A DNA stretch of 64,000 bases, taken from assembly GCF_963678635.1 (NCBI RefSeq), contig NC_087066.1, positions 31,377,301 through 31,441,300 on the forward strand, given 5' to 3'. The DNA comes from Symsagittifera roscoffensis. Lineage: Eukaryota; Xenacoelomorpha; Acoela; Convolutidae. Below, one piece after another: positions 22,324 through 33,089 of the stretch (the first letter of the stretch is position 1; each line of letters begins with the position of its first letter). The translations under genes and the position numbers were made by a program. The notes beneath the pieces are model-generated. The model was given only the letters and a program-made list of their open reading frames with translations, ran no database searches and was not told where the DNA came from.

Positions 22324-22390
22324 TGTCATCCGGTCTGGATTGATAAACTCAAAACATATATGATATTTATGTTATTCATCTTTATGTAAA
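22324..22390 (+). mobile_element. Truncated 5' LTR of the Ty3/gypsy element
   Basis: Begins TGTCATCCGGTCTGGATTG and matches the start of the 3' LTR at 29839 for about 67 bases with few differences, then ends abruptly. The rest of the LTR and the leader are missing, replaced by the minus-strand non-LTR copy D. Confidence 0.8.
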
Positions 22391-22565
22391 TTATATATTG
22401 CTAACTTTTTCCATAAATCACATAGTAAATTAAGAGTAATTCATGGAATCAAGATATAAATTTCGAACAAAAACTTTACAAAAATATAAAAATAGATCCG
22501 ACTTTATACAATAATGATGTTCTTTGGAGTGAGGAAGGTGTTGAAAACATAAGGAAAAGCTTGAA

Positions 22566-24262
22566 TTATCTCAACAAATAAAAAACTCCGTCGAGTCCGT
22601 CACTAGCTTCTAGTGTGCCCAGAACAGAAGCACTGTTACCAACCTGTAGAACCACAGAGATACGCTGCTTAAGGTAAAGTGTCGACTTAGGTTCTTGCGT
22701 AGCAGCCGAAGGACGTTTACCAAGCGCGCGTAGGAAACTGTACGTGACGGGCCCACAACCACCTTGGACTTCAAAGGCCACCGGAGCAAAAATATAACCT
22801 CTGTTAATGATTTTCGAGTATTTAGAGGTTTTTCTCACTACTGTTTCGGTAGCCGCTGAGAACTGGCAAGGATTGTTAGAAATCCTACTCGGGTCGCGCG
22901 CGTCCACAACCATCGCGTCCTAGATAAGACACACGCCTCTTTCCCATGGCATCCAAGTTAGTCCATCTGGTCTCTTGTTGTCAGATGTAGCAAGCCCTGG
23001 GGTTCCTTAAACAGACGGGATGTTCGCCGAACCTAAAGCACGTTTAATTATATCGTTTATCATTGCATGACGCTGAATTGGGCCCGCAATTCTTCTACAC
23101 AAACCGTGGGACCGAAATTGTTAACCGGCTGACCGCATTTGAAGGTATGGGGTTCACATATCGGCAGACCCAACCGCAGAGCTATAGAAATTCTTGGATG
23201 AACATCCGTCAACTTGAGACCAAGCGAACGACAAGGAAGCGCGTTAATCCAATCAGCCTGAAGTTTGCCTTCTCCTGAGATGATGCGTAACTTGTTAGTG
23301 TCATCAGATTCATTAACTTGCGTGTCGTATATGATTAAACATACAATCAGACCAAGGCTTTCGAAAGTCAGTATCATTTCTTGTTCGTTCGAGCCCTGCG
23401 ATGCTGAGCCAAAGGTCTACCGCTTCTTCTTTTCACGGCTCGACAAACTCTACTCACATACGCTAAGTATAATTAGTAGCAAAAAGTTCGGACAGACAAA
23501 AATAATTAAAAAGAGCAAATGACCTTTTTCAGACAATTTTTACATGCAAAAGCTAATTTTTCAGACAGAAAGTATGTCTCAATGTCAACTAAAAATTCAA
23601 ATTTGCATGCAAAAGATGCTCAATTTTGGTAGATTGCTCTTTTTAATTATTTCTGTCTGTCCGAACTTTTTGCAACTCTCTATAACCCGAAACAGCTTAT
23701 CCAACTGCGGAACCAAGACCTTGACCGGCCATCCTAGGCGGAAGAAAGGCTTGAACAGATTTATGTTCTTCCGAAGTGTCACCCAAGAAAAATAGCTGAC
23801 ATTTATCAGGACGGACTTCCAATCCAATAGCTGCAGCTTTCGTGATGATCATAGCAAAATCTTTCATCACGGTACCGTACTCTCCGCCTAGGTTACCGTC
23901 GTCAAGGAACCAGAAATTTAACTCTGACTTCACCTTTTGAACGATATTATTGACACAGTAACAAAAAATGGGCGGACCTTCGGGATCCCCTTGCTGGAGA
24001 CCCTCGTCTGAGGATATGATTGCTTGTCCGTAGAAAAGGTGGGATTTAGTACCATATGCGCTTTCTGAGTAGGGATAGAGACCAGGACATTTCTCACGTA
24101 TCGTTTCAAGGAATTTGTCTCCGGAAAGGCTGTTGAATGAATTCCTGAAATCATTTTTGAGGAGAACTTTATTGACGGAATTCTTGTTGGCGTCTACAAA
24201 ACTCCGCGTAGCGTGGACGGCGGCCTCAGCACCTCTTGGCGTGCCAAAACCTAACTGGAGCG
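22566..24262 (-). pseudogene. Non-LTR retrotransposon copy D (best preserved, MITE-interrupted)
   Basis: On minus, one open frame from about 24262 to 23697 carries RT motif A (KNDFRNSFNSL), motif B (LQQGDPEGPP) and the catalytic FWFLDDGNLGG. It then meets a MITE (23468-23684). Downstream frames hold 'NALPCRSLGLKL', a zinc-knuckle-like C-PHxxxCG..C segment, a KRPDGLTWMPWERG block near 22985-22945 followed by a stop, and the terminal LKQRISVVLQVGNSASVLGT. PD-x-D-like residues in the KRPDG/VVDA block could be a restriction-like endonuclease, as in early-branching non-LTR elements; this is inference. 5' end missing. Confidence 0.82.
23468..23684. mobile_element. Mariner-like MITE inside copy D
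   Basis: About 215 bp with long inverted ends: GCAAAAAGTTCGGACAGACA at left (from 23478) and its reverse complement at right (to 23673), extending over about 40 bases with one or two mismatches. TATA at 23468 and 23681 fits a TA target duplication of the Tc1/mariner type. No coding sequence. It splits the reading frame of copy D. Confidence 0.8.
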
Positions 24263-25589
24263 TGCCAAAAGAGCTCTTCCGATCACTGCAGAATCAAAAT
24301 CCACAGAGAGGCGGGGGTGGATTTCGCGGTTGACCGTATCCGCGAGCAACAAAAACAAGGAGAGCAGCAGCAAAACACAAACTTCAATGCTCAAAAACAA
24401 TTTTATAAATTTGACAACCAATACGGTCAATATCACCTATAATCCTGTCCAGCAAAGGATAAAATTTGTTCGTAATAGAACAAGCGAGGGTATTTTGCAA
24501 AAACTTATTGATCCGCTAATGTTAACTACATGGAAGATCGACAGGAAGAACAACAAGAAGAAATTGAGACAGAAAGTCTCGAAACCGAAAACGATCTTGA
24601 GACATTCGCTGAGTTTACATCAACAAATAGTTGGGAAGATTATCAAATTGACAAAATTTAGGTCATGGTCATTGCTGAAGCGTTTGAAATTAAGAACACA
24701 GCAAATTTGTTCGAGGACGATTTAAACGGTCATATTGTCAAGTTAAAACATATACAGAGGAGTTATTTGCTATTGCCGACTCTGGTCATTTTTGTCTCTT
24801 TGAAAAAACTCCAATGTCATTTTTGAATGAAAAAACCGCACGGCGTGATCAGCAAAACGATAAATCAGCTCTATTCAAGTGTATCCCACCAGCGGACACT
24901 GCCAGAAACAGAAACATAGCGTGCTACAAGGGTGAAACAAAAACTCCGAAAGGAAGATTAATCATAACGGTCCAACCAGGGGGCTCTAAATTACAAGCAG
25001 CCCCATTCATCATTGTTGATGATCAAAAAGCGATCATCATAAGAAGAAACAAACTAACGGAAATAGGAATTGAATTAATTCAAAAAAAAACAAAAACAAA
25101 ACGTATTAAATATACGTGATTCAGAAGAATCAAACCCAGAAATTAATTAATAGGCCGGAGATAACTTTTAACAAGTATGCGTGCGCATTGGGAAACCGAA
25201 AGATCACTTCATATGAACCCAATTTACCAAAGACATAAACCCAATTCAACAGAAAAATTGACGTATTCCGGTGCATCTACAAGAACGGGTTAAAACCGAA
25301 TTCAATAAATTAAGGACCAGAAGCACATTATAAAATTAGATAAGTGCTCAAATGGACAAATCAACAGCCCGGTTGTAAAAACCGTGAAAAAGGACCAAAT
25401 GGCTAAGCTAGCATTAGATTCCGAGAAAAAAAAACTCATCCATAAAAACAAATAACAAATGCCCAATATAGATTTGCTGTTGGGAAACTTAGCACAGGTA
25501 GTCAAATCGGGAAACCAAAACAAACATTATTCTCAATACTCGACTTCAAAACTCGCAAATCCCTTTGGATGAAGCAACAAGAGAACAAT

Positions 25590-25900
25590 GTAATTTCAGC
25601 CTTACTGGCGGCAACGCCACCGGGACATACCAATTTCAAACAAGATTTTTTGGCCTGACAAATATGCCACCTGAACTCCAGAAGGCAATCGATCTAACGC
25701 TGACTAGTTGTACGACACTTACACGTATCTGGATGACAATTTGATAGTAACGACAGGATCTATTGAGTTGCACCAACAAAAACTACAATCAGTCTTGACT
25801 AAACTAAACGAAGAAAACCTCGCGATATCGTTGGATAAATGTATGTTCGCATGCAAACAGGTGGATAGGGTATACGAACATTAGTTAGAGAACAAAACCA
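25590..25900 (+). pseudogene. gypsy reverse transcriptase fragment
   Basis: Encodes FGLTNMPPELQKAIDL then TYLDDNLIVT and SLDKCMFACKQVD, which are RT palm blocks with the catalytic DD pair. One frameshift lies between the first block and the YLDD block. Inactive as it stands. Confidence 0.8.
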
Positions 25901-26149
25901 CGTAAAAAACGAATGCTACTGAAAAACTCTCGCCACAAAAATTTTTAAGCAGCTAAAAAGTTTTAAGGGGTCAATATACCATCTCCCATGGTTTATTTCT
26001 AAACTAGCACAAACAGCAGCTGCTTTCCGCCCATTGATAAAAAATAGTAATCATAAACCAATCGATTGGAAATTGGAACACAATACAGCTTTCCACAACA
26101 TTTTAACGTTAGTCTCTGAAGTAACCCGAAACAAACAGTTTGATCAACA

Positions 26150-26540
26150 TTTAGACACTCGTATTGTATGCGACGCATCTACTTCAGGGTTGTGGGCGTC
26201 ATTGGAATTCACCAGAGGGATGGGTAGCGCTCGCTTATGCGTCACGTTTTCTGAATTCACTTGAGGAAGAATATTTCGTAAATGAACTAGAATTACTAGG
26301 GATAGGTTGGGCCATTAACCACTTTAAATACTTTAAATTTTTTTTGTCATTACAGATCATCAAGCTTTGATCAGCGCTTTAAACGCGAGCAAGAGATCAA
26401 AAACTAGTCAAAGTAAGCTAACACGCTGGATTGACCGACTAGCTCCAATTCACTTTGACATTAAACATCTGGCGGGGAATAAAATGGGATTAATAGACTA
26501 TATGTCTCGAAATCCAGTTGGAATGGCAATACCCCCAAGC
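26150..26540 (+). pseudogene. gypsy RNase H fragment
   Basis: Shows IVCDASTSGL, AYASRFLNSLEEEYFVNELE, ITDHQALISAL and the C-terminal DYMSRNP, matching Ty3/gypsy RNase H. Frameshifts fall near 26215 and 26345. Confidence 0.85.
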
Positions 26541-27699
26541 GTGTATGATCAGGAATTTATTGTAATATCAATTAATGCATTCATAAACAACCTCGAATTG
26601 ATTGACAAGCTTAACAATCTAACCAATCAAAAAAAGCGCCTTGTGAGCTGATCAAAAAGCGCGCAAAAAACAAAGGGTTAATGATTGACATTTCAAACGC
26701 TCAATTAACATCTAAACATTCCAAACATTTGGCAAGCCGTCAATTGAAACCTCACAAGCAACTTCAGTTTCACTCAAAATCAGCTAGAAATCAGTCAGCT
26801 CATTCGCAGCCATTCAACAGTTTCGAAAAACAGTCAAACTGCAAAACATCTATTTACTCAAATTGCCAAAATAACATGGGCAGAAAAACAGAAACTAAAG
26901 GCTTCAAGGGAGGCTTTACTCCACCTGAAATTAAATCAACGGAGACACGGGGCCGAAAAGAGTCGACATCGCAGACCGGGAGAAAAATCTATCAGACCCG
27001 AGATGGCATAAATAGCCCAATAAAAGGAATGAAAACACCAAAGAATATAGCAACAACGCCGGAACAATCAGCTTCTACAGTACAAGTGGTTCAAGACACG
27101 AGGGAAATACTTTCTTCAAACAAGAAACATTAAACGAATTTTTCAAAAAATGTATTTGGGAACGAGTCAACATCAACAAAAACAAAAGTAATAAACAAAT
27201 AAAAGCCTGAAAAAAAAACTGAAAACAACACGCGCCACTCAAACCGAAACGACCAACTCAGTAATTGCCACCCAAACCGACCTCGCAAATAACGACGACG
27301 ATAGAAGAGAAATTTGCGTCAGCCGCGGGGAACCCAACACATGCATCCAAGAGGAAAAGGCACACAATGTGAAACCACTGACTAGGACACACAACACCAC
27401 ACAACTTGAGGCCAGCCATCATCTTATCACGGAAGGACTGGTCGCGAAAAAAGAGAAGGGAACAAATGCAACAGAATTGGAGGAAGACACATCGCTCTTT
27501 CGGCGAAAACTACAAGGAAAACTGGGCGTACGATTTAATGCCGCTGCTACAAAAAAGGACAGAAACCTACGTCCCCTGATAAACTTCATCAGGAAAAGAG
27601 ACTGATAAGCCATTAAATCCTCATATGGTTTATACTCGTATAACATCCGAAATCGACTTCATATTTGAGAGCATTTTCTACTAAGTGACGAAAGGATCG

Positions 27700-28500
27700 T
27701 AATACCCACTCAATTACGACAAACAGTACTCGATAGCCTCCACCTGACCCATCCAGGATCGGCAGTCATGCTGGATTTGTGTCAACATGTCTGGTTTTCA
27801 CACATTCATCGAACAATTGTCCAGATGGCGCAGAATTGCAAACACTGCACGAAGCAAGGTAGAAATCTCAAACCATTAATAGGAAAAAACACTCGTTCCA
27901 GATGAAACCGGTTGTAAATCTCAACGAGGAAGTACAATTGGACTTCGCCGGGCCCCTCTCTGATGAACTAAATAAAGATGAGTACATTTTGGTCGCAATA
28001 GACAGGTGGTCAAAACATCCCACCGCAAAGGTTGTGTCGAACACAACAACGAACGTTGCCATTAAGTTATGCAAAGACACTTCAAATACTTTGCAGTACG
28101 AACAACAGAAAACTACTCTTCGCTCCGGTAGAGGATCATGGGGCAATAGGGGTGGCAGAGAGAAAGATTCAAACATTAAAAGGTAGGCTAGCCGTAAGAC
28201 CAAACAAATACACCGTACAAACTCGCTTCAGATGTGGCAGAAATTATAAAAAACGTTATGGAAAACATCACACGGCGTCACAAAAATTTCACCTTTTGAG
28301 GCATATATGGGTAGAAAGCCAAGAAACACTCCTCTTTCAAACGTAGCCGTTGAAACTTCAAAAAACCATCTAAACTGGGTGAGTGCAAAACATGCATGTT
28401 TAGATAAAAATAATCTTACGAAGTCGCCACTACCAGCGGAAATCATGCACGATCTTCAACGATGGTCCAAAGATGAAGTCTCCATCAAACGCCGCGAGTA
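27700..28500 (+). pseudogene. gypsy integrase fragment
   Basis: H2C2 zinc finger (LHLTHPG then NCKHCTKQG) at 27730-27865, followed by the DDE core: LDFAGPL (first Asp), AIDRWSKHP, and after a frameshift VAERKIQTLKGRL (catalytic Glu) near 28150-28190. A C-terminal tail with WSKDEVS follows to 28500. At least one stop and one frameshift break it. Confidence 0.87.
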
Positions 28501-29164
28501 AAAACCCAAGTGACCAAGACTACCGAAGAACCTTGAGAATGCAAGCCACAGGTGCTAAATATAAGAAAACCATAGAAGAAATCAAGGATAAGTTAAACGT
28601 AAGATAGAAAAGGGTAGAGGCGACAGAAGACAAAAATACGTGTAGAACACGTGGCGCGGAAAACAATTCCATTTGCAACAAAGGTGAAGAATCCCAAAAT
28701 TTTGAGCAAAAAAACAGAGCTAAAGAGGGGAGAATACTAACATACACGCCCCACACCGCATGGGCTTGAACATATGAAAAATAACCAATACTACTAAGAA
28801 AAAGCGGAGTCGCTTTTGTTCCCAATCCTTTACTAAGAGAACCATGCAGGCCTTCTAGGTTAAGTGTTTACGTTGCGTAAAAATCCTCAAGGAGATCAAG
28901 ATCATGTCTACGTTTGTTAGACATTGAGATTCCTAACGCACCACGCCACCCGATGTTCAAGGAGGACAAAGGGACGGGAGTGCCTAGAAACTGACCAAGC
29001 GGGAAAAGCGGCAGGGCACCAGAACAACCAAAACAGCCATTAAAAAAGAAAAACAAAAACGATGGGGAAGAGAACAGGCGGGCGTTCGAATCACAAGCTG
29101 CAACCAACACGTGGTATGAGTCTGCAAACGGAAGAAACCACTGAAACGCAAAACCAATCGAGAA

Positions 29165-29755
29165 ATGAAGGAAACTAGCAGTTTGAACAACGAGGGCAAT
29201 TCATCGACACCATCAGAGGATATAGCACCGTCACCTAAGAGGCTCAACCAAAAGCGCACGCCACAAGCAAGTGCCGCCATACCGACACGAAAGTCAACAC
29301 GAAATCGCCAATTGACCCTCACAAACGCACTTGGAAACCCAATCCTAATCAACACCATAAACGACGCCAGCCAAAAAACGAAAACACCACTGCAATTCGA
29401 AATCGATTCACCACCAGACAAACCGGAAACAGAGAATAATCCAAGTCTAAAACCGCTCATTCAAGAAATGGGTTTCACAGAAAAGACTCCAAAGTACCAG
29501 GCTTGCGTTAGATTTCTCAAAGCTATCAGCCCTAAAAACAAACAAAAACAGAACGAAATCGTTGATTTGACCTCACCAACGGAAAGCACAATTGACATGA
29601 ACGATAAAGACATTTTATTCGTGAGAGTAAAGGAGGTAACGGAAGAAGCTACAGAGGAAAAGCAGGACGAAGAAATGCACGAAGATGAAGAACACGAAAA
29701 CAACATGGAGGACGATAACAACAATGAGTCAGGAAAAATCCCAACGGAAAATTGA
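29165..29755 (+). CDS. Acidic 3' ORF of the gypsy element
   Basis: 196-residue open frame just upstream of the purine tract and 3' LTR. N-terminal half is Ser/Thr/Pro/Lys-rich; the middle has EIVDLTSPTE, which resembles a SUMO-interacting motif; the C-terminus is strongly acidic (runs of Glu and Asp). No Env-like signal peptide or membrane segment. It might be the tail of pol or an extra protein. It remains open while neighbouring pol frames are broken. Function unknown. Confidence 0.5.
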   Translation: MKETSSLNNEGNSSTPSEDIAPSPKRLNQKRTPQASAAIPTRKSTRNRQLTLTNALGNPILINTINDASQKTKTPLQFEIDSPPDKPETENNPSLKPLIQEMGFTEKTPKYQACVRFLKAISPKNKQKQNEIVDLTSPTESTIDMNDKDILFVRVKEVTEEATEEKQDEEMHEDEEHENNMEDDNNNESGKIPTEN

Positions 29756-29838
29756 ACAGGAATAGTAGCGAGTCCCACAGGGACTATAAAACTCAAATTG
29801 AAAAACATTGTATTTTCAAATTCCTCGCTAAGGGAGAA

Positions 29839-30106
29839 TGTCATCCGGTCTGGATTGATAAACTCAGTACATATATGTTGTTTATGTTATTCATCTTTAT
29901 GTTAATCTTACCGTACTAGATATTTGATTATTTGGTCGGTTGACCTTGATAGACTCCAGACATGACCTATGCTTGGACTGTAGCTCAGTGGCCAATAAAT
30001 TTTGTCTTTCAACTAGTCGTTTTATATGGCTTCGGATAGAACTCTTGTTTATCAATCCATTCGGATTCAGTAACTGAGATACTCATACACTGAGGTATGA
30101 CACTAG
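29839..30106 (+). mobile_element. 3' LTR of the Ty3/gypsy element
   Basis: Starts TGTCATCC directly after the purine tract and repeats the 22324 fragment. Contains AATAAA at 29993-29998. Its right end is uncertain; I place it near 'gaggtatgaca' at 30096-30106. No target duplication could be found, consistent with loss or a wrong end. Confidence 0.65.
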
Positions 30107-30109
30107 CTA

Positions 30110-30880
30110 CTAAAGAATCTCCAACCCTAAATAAATACAGTAAATTAGCACTGAGCTTTCAATTGAGAATTCTAAATTTGCTGCTTCTGATTGGAGCAGC
30201 TCCCTTTAAAGCTAGTCGAGCAATATATTAAAACAATGATGAAAATTTTAAATTTGTATATTGAGTGAATAAGCAAATGTTTTTATGATACTCTATAGTG
30301 GTTAAAGTCCAGTTGAGTGAAGATAAAGACCAAAAGAAACCAAACTTCAGTTTCCAGTAGCTCCTAGGACAAAACATCATTAGGTTTTGAACTCGTTCAC
30401 GCCACATAGACAGACTTGGTTGTTGACCCAGGGTGTTTTGGAGGCGCAATTGGCAAATCGGGAGAACCAATCCTCTCGAATCACGTTTTTCAACGCCATC
30501 ACTTCACGGCGAAAACCAAGCATGGTACAAATTTGGTTAAAATAGACTAGTGGAAAAAGTGCATAAAGAAAAGTAATGTTTGTACGGATGTTCTACAATG
30601 AAGAGAAGTTGGCTAGCTATGTGCAGACTTTGCTAGTAATGTAAAACGTGGACTTGAACGAAACAAAATGTTGAAAAAATGAACCAAATAGATAATTGAC
30701 TGATTTCAAAAAAAAAATGTTTGTACCTAACCCTCGAATATGATTTTATTATGATTATTATCATTTTTGAGTTAGACTCGGAAAATATCTTATCATCCTC
30801 AAAAATGTATAGTGCATGTTTGTATAGTTCAAATTTGCTGTTTTCAAACGAAGCTTGTCTGAGGGTTTTTTAGAGCCGAA
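30110..30880. other. Intergenic, nothing recognised
   Basis: AT-rich sequence between the gypsy LTR and the second R2 repeat. No gene-like frame. Confidence 0.4.
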
Positions 30881-30889
30881 AAATCCTCG

Positions 30890-31720
30890 TAAACAGAAGA
30901 AGGAGTTTGAAATTTGGAACTCCAAGCTGTTCGTTTGAAATAAAGATCTTTGATAAACCCTCATTTAGGTTTCGCTTTCATTTTTTTGCAACTTTCTTAC
31001 CCCGTGATTGTTAATAAAAAATGATTATTGTTTCATCGTGTTGATTGACTTTTTGGGAAATACAAAATGAAAAATATGCCAGATTTTTTATTTAATTTTT
31101 CAAGTTACAGAATATTAGAGGGACTTTCTTGCTGTGAATGCAAATTTGGTTTTCGCCTGCCTGAATTAAGCAAGTTATATTCCAAATATACTGTGAACAC
31201 AACTTTTGATTTCATGAAAACATAATCTCTCACTTCCAATTTGCCCGAAAATGTCGCAATATTGTGTGAAAGTTGTCTTTTGGTCATTGAGTTGCCGTTA
31301 ATTTGGGCAATTTCTATTGGTCTGCAATTATGTGTTGCGTTTCGTGATACTAGTGAGTTCAGTCGCGATTCAACTGTCTCTACGACTTTGTTCAGCTCGA
31401 ACTGAGTCGCGAATACCTCAGGTCGTTCGCAGATACAAAGTTCATCTGGGTTTGTTGGTGATGTAAGTTGACTCCTGAGGTCATTGCATGTTCTTGAAGG
31501 AGTTATAGGATCCAGAATTCCTGTCGTGTTGTTTCCATGATCGGAACTATCTATACAAAAATGGTAGGTTCAGACTAATCGTCAAAACTATAAGCTGTTT
31601 GAAAAAAAAAGCCAAACTCTCATGGTATTATAGATACATTGCATCTTTTCTATTGGAAAAATTTGAATGTGTACTTGGTCCACCGATTTTGTTTTCAAAA
31701 TTGGCGGACCAACAACACAT
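30890..31720. repeat. Dispersed repeat family R2, copy 2
   Basis: Direct-orientation partner of 20441-21300 (see that entry for shared tracts). The match starts near 'ttggaactccaagctgttcg' and ends near 'tccaccgattttgttttca'. Confidence 0.8.
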
Positions 31721-31759
31721 TAAGCATAAATAAATAAAAACAAAAACTAAGCATAAACA

Positions 31760-32290
31760 AGAATGCTCGTATCAGGGCGAAGCCCTGAATGTTCCGACTG
31801 CCTTTTAAGGTTTTTTGAGCAGCAGTAATACACAGAAAAAAAATGAAATTTTTTTTTCTAAAACTTGAAATTTTTTATGAAAATCATCCCCCCACATGCC
31901 ATATAAAGTACAAAAAGATAGATTTTGTTCCTTGTAACAAATCAATTTTGGCAAATAAGCTTCGTTCAACCAATTTGGAACAATTTATAAGACGGATTAA
32001 ACCTCCTCTTACGCGTTAATAGCGCGAATTATATTGCGCGTTAATTGTCCCAAGTAATTGGTCAAAATGGTCAAAATGGCAATCTTTAAACCCTCATAAC
32101 TTCACGAAAAATGATCACAGGTGAAATATCTTTTCAAATTTAAGCTCAGGACAACAAAACCTTTCGAATGATGTAAGAAAATTCCGTCAAAAATGGCTAG
32201 TTAAAAAGTCGAAATTTGTCTGAAGAAAAAAAAAACCCACCCCGAGCACAAATATTCCGTTAATTTCGTATCGAAAGTCGGAACAATAGG
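31760..32290 (-). repeat. Dispersed repeat family R3, copy 1 (inverted relative to 55.3-55.9 kb)
   Basis: Reverse-complement match to 55300-55865. It begins with a terminus containing CAGGGCGAAGCCCTG, a perfect palindrome, then 'gaatgttccgactg'. Interior landmarks include 'atcatccccccaca' and 'taatagcgcgaattatat'. No coding capacity. Confidence 0.8.
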
Positions 32291-33010
32291 TTTTTGTAAA
32301 CGGCTTAAATTAGACATTAACAAGTCTGCTCGCTCGCTTTACTCGCTCAAAATTAGACGAAAAATCTTAAGCTTTAAACTGGTTTTTCTCGACACTGGGA
32401 AATTTGTGATCACATAAACCGTGATCAAATGAATGCAAAATGACGTTTTTCTCATTCTTGGTAAATATATTATTAAAAATGTTCATGACTAAAAAAACAA
32501 GAATAGCCGGTTTCTGTGAACAAGTAGCCTTTAGAAAACACACAAAAAAAGTTTTTTTTTCAAATAAGTGTCATTATCTCCTGATTGGTGTAATAAAAAG
32601 ATCGGAAGAAAAAACTAAAATTTATGCACGTTTGACAATCACAGTAAAACAGGCAAATTGGCAAACTTTTTTGAAGGAAATTGACCACAAAAACAAGAAA
32701 AGTCATCATAAAGATTTTTTTAAATTCACAGTTAATTTGAATTTTTTTGCAAAAATTTTGATTCCCAAAATGACGATGCATAAATAAAAAAAGGAAAACG
32801 GTTTAATCTAGACATTAACAAGTATGCTCGCTCGCTTTGCTCGCCCAAAAAAGCTATATCATAAACTTCAGAATGGGGAAATTTTATAGGGAAATTTTTA
32901 AGATGTTTCAAATCCCGAAAAAAATCTTTGATATGATATATTTATCAACCCAGTCCGATGATTATTTGTGGTACCTGATTTTGCATTAAAAACAAAAATA
33001 AAAAAACAGC
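32291..33010 (+). repeat. Dispersed repeat family R1, copy 2
   Basis: Resembles 12440-13060 in the same orientation. The 115-codon open frame at 32440-32787 lies within it and has low-complexity Lys/Phe-rich composition, so I do not treat it as a gene. Confidence 0.55.
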
Positions 33011-33089
33011 CTTATTGTTTTGATAAACTTATTAAATAGGATAAGATTTGGAGTGCATATTGGGATGAATCTTACATCCTACTGAGAGC

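Larger units (their letters stand above)
24265..29838 (+). pseudogene. Ty3/gypsy retrotransposon internal region, decayed
   Basis: Internal gag-pol on plus with multiple frameshifts and stops. Order seen: glutamine-rich gag-like remnant (24265-24720), ADSG aspartic-protease-like site (about 24770), RT with YTYLDDN (about 25715-25740), RNase H starting VCDAS (26165-26540), an unusually long Thr/Lys/Gln-rich spacer (26680-27370), H2C2 zinc finger plus integrase (27700-28330), and an acidic 3' ORF. This order (RNase H before integrase) defines Ty3/gypsy elements. A purine tract AAGGGAGAA precedes the 3' LTR. The 5' LTR remainder and leader are missing. Confidence 0.88.

Noticed and set aside
28984-29844. 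Minus-strand frames of 158 and 127 codons in the gypsy 3' region
   Set aside because: They are antisense to the acidic gypsy ORF and its upstream sequence; composition mirrors that ORF.
29975-29996. tRNA A-box-like 'gtagctcagtggcc'
   Set aside because: It lies inside the gypsy 3' LTR, no B box follows at a suitable distance, and no cloverleaf forms.
32440-32787. 115-codon plus-strand frame as a gene
   Set aside because: It falls in dispersed repeat R1, is Lys/Phe-rich low complexity, and the related copy at 12440 has no matching frame.
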